The notes below the pieces were generated by a model. The model was not told the DNA's origin, did not search any database, and saw only the letters and a program-made list of their open reading frames with translations. From Pseudomonas sp. IPO3778 (GTDB lineage Bacteria; Pseudomonadota; Gammaproteobacteria; Pseudomonadales; Pseudomonadaceae): DNA of 64,000 nt. Of the stretch, positions 7,980-15,854 are shown one piece after another. Where the stretch lies: the NCBI RefSeq assembly GCF_013386825.1, contig NZ_JACARC010000051.1, positions 1 through 64,000 on the forward strand. Direction: 5' to 3'. Position 1 is the first letter of the stretch, and each line of letters begins with the position of its first letter. Both the position numbers and the translations under genes were made by a program.

Positions 7980-8138
7980 AGGTTTTCAGGCGCCTCCCCC
8001 CACCGGGGGGATGTATTTACGTGCCATACCATTCAATCACGCGCGAATTTCTCACCCCAAAACTAGCTTAGGGGACAAGCCCAGTGGGTAGGCGAGTGCA
8101 CGATAATTCGACGTAGCGGCGTTCGCCGAGGTGATGAA

Positions 8139-8603
8139 ATGTCTTCAGATGGAAAACACCTTAAAAACTTGGTCGCTTGGATCGAATCGACCTTGGTGCC
8201 CAACGGATTTGAAGTAGTTCAAAAACTTCGGACACGTGGTGCTGAGGTCGGAGGAGGAGAGTTCGACATTGTGCTTCAAGGACGTGTCGGCTCTTTGAAT
8301 CTCAAGTGGTTGATTGAGTGCCCTGACCGTCCTTCGGAGGGGCCTGCCCCAAGTAGCTGGGTTCAGCAGTTAATGGGACGCAAACAAGGATTTAGGTTTG
8401 ATGTGGTCACGGCTGTTTCCACTACAGGATTCACGGCCGATGCCTTGGCGATGGCGCGTACGTTCAGGATTAGCACTAGAACGGTGAGAGGGCTTACTCC
8501 GGAAGAGTTTAGCTCTTGGGTATCTCCGTCAATATCATCAAAACCTTCGCCACGGTGGAGTCGGGCGGGCGCTCCGGCTTTGGGCCGGCCAAGTTGCCGG
8601 TGA
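8139..8603 (+). pseudogene. Mrr-like restriction endonuclease, 3' end lost
   Basis: The first about 125 residues look like the catalytic domain of Mrr-type nucleases: GGGEFDIVLQG followed by KWLIEC, then TAVSTTGFTADALAMA. These give the D and E of a PD-(D/E)xK site, although the lysine position reads ECPDRP rather than ECK or ECR, so activity is doubtful. After RGLTPEEFSSW the sequence turns into an out-of-frame reading of muramidase DNA (from about 8516), so the true C-terminus has been cut off and the last 28 residues are junk. The start has GAGGTG 5 bases upstream of ATG 8139. It marks the right end of the low-GC island. Confidence 0.65.
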
Positions 8604-9058
8604 TTGCCTTTGAAGGACATCACTTTCGCAAGTACACCAAGAATAAATACGATCAGACCCACCCGCTGTTGTCGTACCCCTACGTGAAGAAGGCCGGCCC
8701 CCAGTGGAAGGCCAATAACAAGGACCAGGTCAAGGCCTGGGAGACCATGGCCACCGCCTTTGCACTGGAACAGGAAGCGGCCTTGAAGCCCGCCTCCTGG
8801 GGCATGTTTCAGATAATGGGCTCCCACCTCACGGCATGCGGTTATAAAACGGTGTTTGAGTTTGTCGTGGCCATGAAGATTAATGCCGGGCATCAACTAA
8901 AGGCTTTCCTCGGTTTTTGCAGCCAGAGCCCGGCACGGGTCAAGGCCATGAAGAACAAGGATTACGCCGCCATGGCGCTGAACTATAACGGCAAGGATTA
9001 TGACGACTATGACCAACGCATCAAAAAAGCCTACGAAGCACTTGAAGGGAAAAAATAG
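8516..9058 (+). pseudogene. N-acetylmuramidase domain protein, 5' truncated
   Basis: A 180-residue frame of the N-acetylmuramidase (DUF3380) family, which cleaves the glycan strands of peptidoglycan. Visible signatures are TFATVESGG with the catalytic-type glutamate, VIAFEGHHF, KPASWGMFQIMG, FEFVVAMK and ALNYNGKDY. The usual N-terminal dozen or more residues are replaced by Mrr-like gene sequence at the island junction. A TTG at 8516 with GGAAGAG 8 bases upstream could by chance drive translation of an almost complete domain, so it might still be expressed. It abuts the next gene by one base, suggesting an operon. GC content jumps upward here. Confidence 0.7.
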
Positions 9059-9059
9059 T

Positions 9060-9668
9060 ATGCCGTTCAAACGTTGCCTGTCCCGGTTGTGGGTTGCCTC
9101 TTTTATTTGTGTTGTGGGAACGCCTGCGTTTGCCGCCACGTTGCATTCGGGCACGTACGAAGGGCTGATGCTGGCCGTGACGCCTGCGCATCAGGTGGAG
9201 GGTTTTTATGCTGAAGCGATGGGCGAGGGCGTGACTCGTACGTGCACGTTCTTCCTGCAGGGCCAGGTCGATGGCGCGAAGGCGTCGGTATCCACGTGGC
9301 TGGATGCGACCTACCCGGGCACTGTTGCCGCGTCGTCGGACGGTGTGACGCTGACTGTGGAGAAGGGCCGCGAACATCCCGGCTGCATCAGTGTGTTGAT
9401 GCCCGAAATTGCCACCGGCCTGGACTTGACCCAGACGGCCGCCAAAAAGTGGATTGGCCTGGTGACCGTTTCGTCCGACAAGGCCTTCCTGCAGAAGACC
9501 CCGGACGCCAAGGCCAGTCATCGTGCCTACGTGGTCAAGGACGATGTGGTCGCGGTGCTGGCCTTCAAGGATGGCTGGGCCCAGGTCGAGTTCATCAATG
9601 CTGAAGGTCGCTCTTCCAAGGGCTGGATCAGCCAGGACCAGTACGCCAGCTTGGCCCCTAAAGGCTGA
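9060..9668 (+). CDS. Secreted protein with SH3-like C-terminus
   Basis: A 202-residue protein. Residues 1-24 (LSRLWVASFICVVGTPAFA) are a Sec signal peptide with an AFA|A cleavage site, so it acts in the periplasm. A central domain has two cysteines about 50 residues apart that could form a disulfide. The last about 60 residues (AYVVKDDVVAVLAFKDGWAQVEF) look like an SH3b fold, a peptidoglycan- or protein-binding module. ATG 9060 lies one base after the muramidase stop. A periplasmic protein encoded right behind a muramidase could be an immunity or accessory protein for it; this is inference from order only. Confidence 0.65.
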   Translation: MPFKRCLSRLWVASFICVVGTPAFAATLHSGTYEGLMLAVTPAHQVEGFYAEAMGEGVTRTCTFFLQGQVDGAKASVSTWLDATYPGTVAASSDGVTLTVEKGREHPGCISVLMPEIATGLDLTQTAAKKWIGLVTVSSDKAFLQKTPDAKASHRAYVVKDDVVAVLAFKDGWAQVEFINAEGRSSKGWISQDQYASLAPKG

Positions 9669-9686
9669 AGAGGTTCCCCGCGCCTC

Positions 9687-9715
9687 GGTGTGCCAGGCAC
9701 GCCGCGGCCTTTTTG
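9687..9715 (+). terminator. Rho-independent terminator
   Basis: CGGTGTG, a 5-base loop and CACGCCG form a 7-bp stem (one G-T pair), followed after CGGCC by five T residues, 19 bases past the stop of the secreted protein gene. Confidence 0.6.
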
Positions 9716-9775
9716 ATCGTTCCCTCGCTCTACGTGGGAATGCAGCCTGGGACGCTCTGCGTCCCGCCTTGCTGC
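9714..9775. repeat. REP-like palindromes (GATCGTTCCC type)
   Basis: GATCGTTCCCTCGCTCTACGTGGGAA is followed by GGGACGCTCTGCGTCCC, two short palindromes. The same class recurs at 29433-29549 in a fuller form, so this is a shorter or decayed copy. Confidence 0.5.
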
Positions 9776-9784
9776 TCTCAGTAT

Positions 9785-10696
9785 TCAGGCCTTGTTGCGG
9801 TTGAACAGCTTGCGGACACCGGCGAGCAGCGCCACTACACCTATGACCAGGAACTTCTTCGCTGCCAGCAGGAAGATGCCGATCTTGGCAAACAACCCGG
9901 CCTTGGCGGCGATCCCGCCGGCCACGAGTGCCGCGAGGCCGTAGGTCGCGAGTTTGTCAGTCTTGGGGTTGAAGTCGGTGTACAGGTTGCCATCGGTGAA
10001 GTTGGTAAACGCCAGGACCTTAGGCAACTCCTGCTTGATGGTGGCCAGATCTGACATCCCGGCGACGGCGTTGAGCTCCAGCACACCTTCACGGCCCAGC
10101 ACGCGGATGCTGTAGTTGAGGGTGGTCTGCTTGGCGTCGTCGGCTTTCAGTTCACGGGCCCAGTACATCTTGTGGGTGGTGTCGTCGTAGTGCGGCGGCT
10201 CGGCCCAGCCCAGCAGGTGCAGGCCTGCGTAACCCTGTTTCTGGCGCGCCTTGTTGTCTTCGACGTCTTCTTCCTGCATTTGCTTGAGCAGTTCGGTGTA
10301 GTCGATTTTCGCGGCGTCTTCGTCAGAAATGTGCCCGTCAGCCTTGTAGCTGACGATCACGCCCCAGCCGCGCTCCGACAAGGGGCTGACGGCTTTAGGC
10401 ACGATCATGCCCAGGGTCTTGAGGCCCGGCGGGTTGCCCCAGCCATCGGTCAGCAGGCGCTCGGTGTCGGCGGGGTCGAGGTAGTAGAACTCGTCGTTGA
10501 GCTTGAGGGTGGCGATGTCGCCGGGCAGGGTGACCGTGCCGGTCTTCTGCTTGAGCGAACCGAGAAAGTGTTCGGCGGTTTCGGGGGCTTCGGCGGGGGC
10601 GGCAGTTTCAACAGGTGCTGGCTTGGCGGCAGCAACAGCGGGTGCGACAGGCAGGCTCAGGGCGGCCGCCGCCAGCAACAAGCGGAAGTAATTCAT
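9785..10696 (-). CDS. DUF2167 family membrane protein
   Basis: A 303-residue protein with a signal peptide (residues 1-24, ending PAVAAAKP), an Ala/Pro/Glu-rich linker, a large periplasmic domain with GWGVIVSYKADGHISDEDA and LGWAEPPHYD, and one or two C-terminal membrane segments (about 252-293, KLATYGLAALVAGGIAAKAG onward) ending in a basic tail. These features match the DUF2167 family, whose role is not established. Single gene, convergent with the upstream pair. The start codon ATG follows a weak ribosome-binding site. Confidence 0.85.
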   Translation of the reverse strand: MNYFRLLLAAAALSLPVAPAVAAAKPAPVETAAPAEAPETAEHFLGSLKQKTGTVTLPGDIATLKLNDEFYYLDPADTERLLTDGWGNPPGLKTLGMIVPKAVSPLSERGWGVIVSYKADGHISDEDAAKIDYTELLKQMQEEDVEDNKARQKQGYAGLHLLGWAEPPHYDDTTHKMYWARELKADDAKQTTLNYSIRVLGREGVLELNAVAGMSDLATIKQELPKVLAFTNFTDGNLYTDFNPKTDKLATYGLAALVAGGIAAKAGLFAKIGIFLLAAKKFLVIGVVALLAGVRKLFNRNKA

Positions 10697-10757
10697 GGTA
10701 GTCCCTTACAATTTGAATTAATTTCGCGGGAGGATAACTGAAACATGTTGCAACGGG

Positions 10758-11621
10758 TTAGCCGAATGTTTCCCGCAGCAGCCCTGCAAATGCGTCCCGC
10801 GCCAGGTGGCGTTGGGTGTCCTTGTGCCAGAACAGCAGGTTGTCCACCGCCGCCAATTCGTCGAAACGATAGGACGTCAATTGGTTGGCCTGCTCGTAGC
10901 GCGCCAGGATGCCTTCCGGCGCCAGTGCCACGCCAATCCCCGCGCTGACGCAGCCAATGATCGTGCCCCAACTGGCATAGCTGGCGATGGCCGGCTTGAT
11001 GTCGTGGGGCTTGAGCCAGTTTTCCAGGGCGGCGCGGTACGGGCAGCCGGGCGGCCAGACCAGCAACGTGCGGCCGGCCAGGTCACGGGCATCCTCGATT
11101 GGCGCGCTGGAAGCACTGGTGATCAGCACCAGGCGCTCGCTGTAGACCACACTTTGCTCGAGCTTCGGGCGTTTGCCGCCGGCGGCCACCAGCGCGGCAT
11201 CGATGCGGTGGTGTTGCAGGTCATCAAGTAGTTGAGCCCAGGCGCCCGTTACCAACTCCAACTCCACCTGTGGATAACGTCGATGGTATTCAGCCAACAA
11301 CGGCGGCAGGCGGCCACTGGCGCTGGACTCCACCGCGCCGATACGCAGTTTGCCGCGGGGAATGGCGTTGCTGTCGACGGCGCGCTTGGACTCTTCCACC
11401 AGCGCCAGGATGCGCTCGCAGTAGTCGAGAAACACTTCTCCGGCGGCACTGATGGCTAACCCGCGCCCGGCACGAATGAACAGCGGGGTGCCCAACTCGC
11501 TTTCCAGTTGCTTGATGCGCGTGGTGATGTTGGAGGGCACACAGTGCAATTGCAGGGCGGCCTGGGCCACGCTGCCGGTTTGCGCCACGGCTTTCACCAT
11601 TTTCAGTTGGGCCAGTTCCAT
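10758..11621 (-). CDS. LysR-family transcriptional regulator
   Basis: A 287-residue LysR protein. The N-terminal winged helix-turn-helix spans residues 1-60 (VAQTGSVAQAALQLHCVPSNITTRIKQLE), and the periplasmic-binding-like effector domain fills the rest (from about 90). It is divergently transcribed from a DMT exporter gene with about 97 bases between starts, the classic arrangement in which the regulator controls the neighbouring gene and itself from a shared operator. The effector is unknown. Confidence 0.9.
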   Translation of the reverse strand: MELAQLKMVKAVAQTGSVAQAALQLHCVPSNITTRIKQLESELGTPLFIRAGRGLAISAAGEVFLDYCERILALVEESKRAVDSNAIPRGKLRIGAVESSASGRLPPLLAEYHRRYPQVELELVTGAWAQLLDDLQHHRIDAALVAAGGKRPKLEQSVVYSERLVLITSASSAPIEDARDLAGRTLLVWPPGCPYRAALENWLKPHDIKPAIASYASWGTIIGCVSAGIGVALAPEGILARYEQANQLTSYRFDELAAVDNLLFWHKDTQRHLARDAFAGLLRETFG

Positions 11622-11718
11622 CGCTCAGTTCCAGTGATTACAGAAGTCAGAAACGGTTAATTGTCCTGCGTCTTGCCGGGGCCAAGACTGATGGCATTCC
11701 CACTGCTGGACGCCGTTC

Positions 11719-12687
11719 ATGAAAGCCCCGTCACCTGTAAAGCTTACGCTAGTCACTGCCAGCGTCATCCTCTGTTGGGCGTATTCGCCCATTGGCATTC
11801 ATCTGGCCTTGCACAGCTACAGCCCGGGCCAGTTGGCCCTGGGGCGGTTTCTGATTGCGTCGGTGTTGATGGCGGGTGTGGCGCTGGTGGGGAAGATCGA
11901 GCGGCCGCGTTTGCAAGACCTGCCGTGGCTGTTGGTGTTGGGGTTTTTCGGGATTTTCCTGCACCACCTGACCATCAACTTCGGGCAGCAATTTGTCACG
12001 GCTGCCGCGTCCAGTGTGCTGGCGCAATCCGTGCCACTGTTTACGGTGTTGGTGGCGTTTTTCGGGTTGAAGGAGCGGGTCACCGGCTGGCGCTGGGGGT
12101 GTGTGTTGCTGGGGTTGAGCGGGGTGCTGGTGGTGATCTGGGGTGAACATGGCCTGGGCGAGATCGACCCCCGCGGCTTGATGATCCTGGTGGCGGCGCT
12201 CTCGTGGAGCCTTTACTTCACGATCCAGAAACACTATTCCCGGCGCTACAGCCCGCTGACCACGGTGTGCTACACCGTGTGGTCGGGCACCTTGCTGCTG
12301 TGTGTCTATTTGCCGGGGTTGCCGGCGACGGTGTCACAGGCATCAACCCAGGCCAACCTCGCGGTGTTGTTGCTCGGGGTGTTCCCCAGTGCCCTGGCGT
12401 ACCTGGCCTGGGCTTATGTGTTGCGACATGTCGAGGTCAGCCGCGCCTCGGTGGCGTTGTACCTGGTGCCGCCCGTGGCGATGGTGATGGCCGCCACGCT
12501 GCTGGGGGAGGCGGTGTCGATGCGCGTGGTGCTGGGTGGCCTGATCGTGCTGGCCAGTGTCGGCGCCATCAGCCTGGAAGGGCGCTGGCGCCGCAAGCCA
12601 CTACGGGTTCACGCTGAACACCCGCAGACGGTGACCGTCGGGGTCTTGGGCGACAAAGGTGTAGCCGAAGTCCGCCTCGACCGGTGA
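11719..12687 (+). CDS. EamA/DMT-family exporter
   Basis: A 322-residue inner-membrane protein with about ten hydrophobic segments and two EamA repeats (about 10-140 and 155-290). Such proteins export small metabolites or drugs. It is divergent from the LysR gene, which probably controls it. The frame continues about 25 residues beyond the last membrane helix (after GRWRRKP) and its 3' end overlaps the convergent VOC gene by 87 bases, so this C-terminal tail is read from sequence that also encodes the neighbour. A stop may have been lost. Confidence 0.85.
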   Translation: MKAPSPVKLTLVTASVILCWAYSPIGIHLALHSYSPGQLALGRFLIASVLMAGVALVGKIERPRLQDLPWLLVLGFFGIFLHHLTINFGQQFVTAAASSVLAQSVPLFTVLVAFFGLKERVTGWRWGCVLLGLSGVLVVIWGEHGLGEIDPRGLMILVAALSWSLYFTIQKHYSRRYSPLTTVCYTVWSGTLLLCVYLPGLPATVSQASTQANLAVLLLGVFPSALAYLAWAYVLRHVEVSRASVALYLVPPVAMVMAATLLGEAVSMRVVLGGLIVLASVGAISLEGRWRRKPLRVHAEHPQTVTVGVLGDKGVAEVRLDR

Positions 12688-12972
12688 CTGGATGATGCTC
12701 AGCCCCAGGTCCGCCCAGCGCGCTTGCAGTTCATCGACCGTTGCTACATCCGCGACGCAGAATCCCACTTCGCCACCGCCGACCGTGGCCTGGGCCGCGG
12801 GCTCCACGGTGTGGCGGGACCACAGGCCGAGTTTCACGCCGTTGTCGAGGACGAACAGGGCAAAGGTCGGCCCCAGTTCCACAGGCGGTTTATCCAGCAG
12901 GCGGCTATAGAGGTTGGCGCTGGTGGCCGGGCTGTCGACGTACAACAAAAAGTAATGGGCAAGGCTATTCAT
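12601..12972 (-). CDS. VOC-family (glyoxalase-like) protein
   Basis: A 123-residue protein of the vicinal oxygen chelate fold, made of two beta-alpha-beta-beta-beta units. It starts MNSLAHYFLLYVDSPATSANLY and ends with EADFGYTFVAQDPDGHRLRVF, the typical closing strand. Family members include glyoxalases, fosfomycin or bleomycin resistance proteins and dioxygenases, and this one cannot be narrowed down. It overlaps the convergent DMT exporter gene by 87 bases. Confidence 0.85.
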   Translation of the reverse strand: MNSLAHYFLLYVDSPATSANLYSRLLDKPPVELGPTFALFVLDNGVKLGLWSRHTVEPAAQATVGGGEVGFCVADVATVDELQARWADLGLSIIQSPVEADFGYTFVAQDPDGHRLRVFSVNP

Positions 12973-13061
12973 GATGACTCCCTGGTAATGCGCAGCAATG
13001 GCGCGGCTCAGTCCCTAGTCTAAGGGGCTGTCCTGTCAGTTCATGTCAGGAGTCATCCAGC

Positions 13062-13096
13062 AAAGAGCAGACAGTCTCGCTGTCTGCTCTTTTTAT
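13062..13096 (+). terminator. Strong hairpin terminator
   Basis: AGAGCAGACAG, a TCTCG loop and CTGTCTGCTCT form a perfect 11-bp stem followed by TTTTTATT. It lies between the minus-strand XRE gene and the VOC gene. The T tract fits plus-strand termination; on the minus strand it would separate the two genes more weakly. Confidence 0.75.
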
Positions 13097-13119
13097 TGCG
13101 TGCACGTGTGTTACGAGCT

Positions 13120-13434
13120 TTAAGGCTTGGACAAGGCCTGGTCTACCGCTGCGATCAGCTTTCCCAGATCCTTCGGGGTGGCTTTGTGAATGACACCGAA
13201 CAGGTAAGCGCGCTGTTCCTCTTCGTCGACCAAATCTGCGAAAAAGACTTTCAGCTTCACTCCCAGCGCCTCTGCGAACAAGAACAGAGCCTCGACGCTG
13301 GGTGTATAGGTGCCGGTTTCGAAGCGGCTGATGGTTTTAGGGTCAAAACCGGTTTTTTCACCTAGTTCAGCCTGAGTAAGCCCTGCGACCTTGCGGTAAC
13401 GTCTGATGGCCGGACCCAAACTTGAAATGTGCAT
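13120..13434 (-). CDS. XRE-family DNA-binding regulator
   Basis: A 104-residue protein with an N-terminal Cro/CI-type helix-turn-helix (residues about 8-62, YRKVAGLTQAELGEKTGFDP then SRFETGTYTPS) and a short C-terminal domain of 40 residues. It is probably a dimeric repressor. There is no toxin gene next to it in the window. It stands alone between a terminator and a long gene-free stretch, so its target may be its own promoter in 13435-13520, which is AT-rich. Confidence 0.88.
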   Translation of the reverse strand: MHISSLGPAIRRYRKVAGLTQAELGEKTGFDPKTISRFETGTYTPSVEALFLFAEALGVKLKVFFADLVDEEEQRAYLFGVIHKATPKDLGKLIAAVDQALSKP

Positions 13435-13894
13435 CGCTCAATTCCCATTTAGAATCAAGAACTTAACGATAAATCTTAAAATTAGACAACCGCACGTACC
13501 ATCACCTTTTCTTGCAAAATGTGATGTAATTCGTAGAATCGGCATCTAGGACAAGTATTTGGTGGTCTCGTTTCAGAAGGCAGGTTTATGAAACAGGAAA
13601 TCATTGCTTTCTCCTTGCTCTCATAAATGTGCCCACAAAACGGACGCTTGGCAGGGACTCAAATGTCGCTCGTCAGTGCCATGCATCATTGCGCCTCACG
13701 TGCCGGATACCCGAATTAAAGCCTAGTTGATCATCACTGAATGGATGATGAATCGCTGTGCACAATCGTGGGTTTGCGTCCCTTTGCGGCCAACCAGCCG
13801 ATCGACGGCGCAGCCCGACTGGAAATACGAAGCCGCCTGTCCTGCCTGCCCGGTGGTCCAGAGAGCGATCGAATGCTGTCCATGGAGCTTTAAC
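13435..13894. other. Gene-poor intergenic stretch
   Basis: About 460 bases with no convincing gene. The first 100 are AT-rich (likely promoter of the XRE gene). The open frames in 13673-13948 on both strands lack ribosome-binding sites and recognisable domains and are probably chance. The stretch ends in a PAS-domain remnant. Confidence 0.5.
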
Positions 13895-13984
13895 GTGCGT
13901 CTCAACTTGCCGGTCACCGCTGTTGAACAGACTTTTGGGGAGCCGCAACGGCTAATTTCCGCGACTGACGTCCACAGCCAGTGA
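13895..13984 (+). pseudogene. PAS/aerotaxis-receptor N-terminal remnant
   Basis: GTG at 13895 opens 29 codons that read RLNLPVTAVEQTFGEPQRLI then SATDVHSQ and stop. This closely parallels the first residues of the aerotaxis receptor at 40359-41924 (NQPVTQRERTF, QQRLISTTD), the segment that enters the FAD-binding PAS domain. The rest of the receptor is absent. The stop lies 9 bases before the start of the PAS-GGDEF-EAL gene, so a chemoreceptor gene was probably truncated here. Confidence 0.55.
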
Positions 13985-13993
13985 GCCTGACTC

Positions 13994-15685
13994 ATGGACG
14001 AGAAATACCGCAGGGCCGTGGATGCAGCCGCCATTTTCTCCGAGACGGACCTCGCGGGTTGCATCACTTACGTCAATGACCAGTTCTGCGGCATGTCCGG
14101 CTACGGCCGCGACGAGTTGCTGGGGCAAAACCACCGGATCCTGAGCTCGGGGTTGCACCCTGTGACGTTCTTCCAGGGCATGTGGCAGGCCCTCGGCGAA
14201 GGCCGCGTGTGGCGTGGCGAGATCTGCAACCGCGCCAAGGATGGCACCCTGTATTGGGTGGACAGCACCATGGTGCCGCTGCTGGATGAGCAGACCGGGC
14301 AGGTACAGAAGTACGTGTCGATCCGCTTTGATGTCAGCGAAAAGCGCCAACTGCTGCACACCTTGCAATGGCGGGTCGGCCACGACGTGCTGACCGGCTT
14401 GCCCAACCGCGCCTACCTGTCCGAACTGCTCAACCAGTCCCTGGAATTCTCCCGCAGCGAAGACATCCCGCTGGCGCTGTGCATGCTCGACCTGGACGGC
14501 TTCAAAGCGGTCAACGATGGCTACGGGCATGCCTGCGGTGATCTGTTGCTGGTGGAGGTGGCCACGCGCCTGCGGGAGATCATTCGGGGCGAGGATGTGG
14601 TGGCGCGGCTGGCCGGTGACGAATTTGTACTGATCCTGCGTTACGTGCGTGATATCGACGAGTTGAACGCCGCCTTGCTGCGCATCCTCAAGGCAATCTC
14701 CGAGCCCTACTCGATCCAGGGGGCCGAGCTGAACGTGTTCGCCAGCATCGGCGTGACCCTGTTTCCCCTGGACGACGAGGACGCCGATACCCTGCTGCGT
14801 CATGCCGACCAGGCGATGTACGTGGCCAAGCAGAGCGGGCGCAACCGTTACCAGTTGTTTGATGTGTCCCTGGAGCAGGAGGTCAAGGCCAGCCACCAGA
14901 CCGTGGAGCAGATTCGCCAGGCCCTGGCGGCGGGTCAGTTGTGCCTGCATTACCAGCCCAAGGTCAATTTGCGTTGTGGCACGGTGGTGGGGTTCGAAGC
15001 GTTGTTACGCTGGCAACACCCCGAGCGCGGCCTGGTGAAACCGGGGGATTTTTTGCCGCTGATCGAGCAAACCGACCTGATTGTCGACATCGGCGAATGG
15101 GTGATTGCCCAGGTGCTGGGGCAGATGCATCAGTGGCAGGTGCAGGGCCACTGGTGGTCGGTGAGCGTGAATATCGCGGCGCGGCATTTCCAGCGCGAGG
15201 ATTTTGTCGAGCGGCTGCAGGCTTTGCTGGCACAGCAACCGGAGGTCGAGCCGCACCGGCTGGATCTGGAAATCGCCGAATCGGTGGCCATCGACAATAT
15301 CCAGCGCGTTACCCGGCACCTGGAAGCCTGCCAGGCCCTGGGCGTGCAGTTCTCCCTGGATGATTTTGGCACCGGCTATTCCTCCCTGAGCTACCTCAAG
15401 CGCCTGCCGACCCAGACCATCAAGATCGACAAGTCATTTGTGCGCGACATCCTGCATGACAAGGATGACCTGGCGCTGACCAAGGCGGTCATCGGCCTGG
15501 CCCGGGCGTTTGGCCGCGAAGTGATCGCCGAAGGCCTGGAAACCCTGGAACACGGGCAGTTGTTGATACGCATGGGTTGCGAAGTGGCCCAGGGCTATTT
15601 CATCGCCCGGCCGATGCCGGCGGTGGAGGTGCCAGGTTGGGTGGAAGGGTTCAGGCCGCCGGCTCAGTGGCAAAAGCTTGAGTGA
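13994..15685 (+). CDS. PAS-GGDEF-EAL cyclic-di-GMP signalling protein
   Basis: A 563-residue soluble protein. The PAS sensor domain with its PAC end covers about 1-118 (ITYVNDQFCGMSGYGRDELL), the diguanylate cyclase domain about 125-290 and the phosphodiesterase domain about 300-550. The cyclase signature reads AGDEF (207-211) instead of GGDEF; AGDEF variants can be active. The EAL domain is intact: EALLRW (335-340), DDFGTGYSSLSYL and KIDKSFV. It therefore most likely degrades c-di-GMP, perhaps with GTP-bound GGDEF as a regulator, and senses redox or a ligand through PAS. Downstream is a REPIN. Confidence 0.93.
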   Translation: MDEKYRRAVDAAAIFSETDLAGCITYVNDQFCGMSGYGRDELLGQNHRILSSGLHPVTFFQGMWQALGEGRVWRGEICNRAKDGTLYWVDSTMVPLLDEQTGQVQKYVSIRFDVSEKRQLLHTLQWRVGHDVLTGLPNRAYLSELLNQSLEFSRSEDIPLALCMLDLDGFKAVNDGYGHACGDLLLVEVATRLREIIRGEDVVARLAGDEFVLILRYVRDIDELNAALLRILKAISEPYSIQGAELNVFASIGVTLFPLDDEDADTLLRHADQAMYVAKQSGRNRYQLFDVSLEQEVKASHQTVEQIRQALAAGQLCLHYQPKVNLRCGTVVGFEALLRWQHPERGLVKPGDFLPLIEQTDLIVDIGEWVIAQVLGQMHQWQVQGHWWSVSVNIAARHFQREDFVERLQALLAQQPEVEPHRLDLEIAESVAIDNIQRVTRHLEACQALGVQFSLDDFGTGYSSLSYLKRLPTQTIKIDKSFVRDILHDKDDLALTKAVIGLARAFGREVIAEGLETLEHGQLLIRMGCEVAQGYFIARPMPAVEVPGWVEGFRPPAQWQKLE

Positions 15686-15714
15686 TATTTGCTGCGAGGG
15701 CGCTTGCCGTGGTG

Positions 15715-15841
15715 AGGGAGCTTGTTGTGGAGAGGGAGCTTGCTCCCGCTGGGCTGCGTAGCGGCCCCAAGATCTTTGGGAGCGCTGCGCACTCCAGCGG
15801 GAGCAAGCTCCCTCGCCACAGAACGCTCCCTCGCCACAGTT
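15715..15841. repeat. REPIN (GAGGGAGCTTGCTCCC type)
   Basis: Inverted REP arms flank the core CTGCGTAGCGGCCCCAAG / GGGAGCGCTGCGCACTCC. Outer ends are repeated: an extra GAGGGAGCTTG half before the left arm and an extra CTCCCTCGCCACAG after the right. The same element, same orientation, occurs at 22383-22558; the reverse orientation occurs at 40256-40351. Confidence 0.85.
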
Positions 15842-15854
15842 AAATCAGGTGATC

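Noticed and set aside
8480..8560. Direct repeat of the ffs 3' end as right attachment site
   Set aside because: No match to the CTGGTGGGGTTGCC region could be seen here or further right; a local alignment search would settle it.
13673..13948. Overlapping frames on both strands before the PAS-GGDEF-EAL gene
   Set aside because: No start signals or homology beyond the short PAS remnant described.
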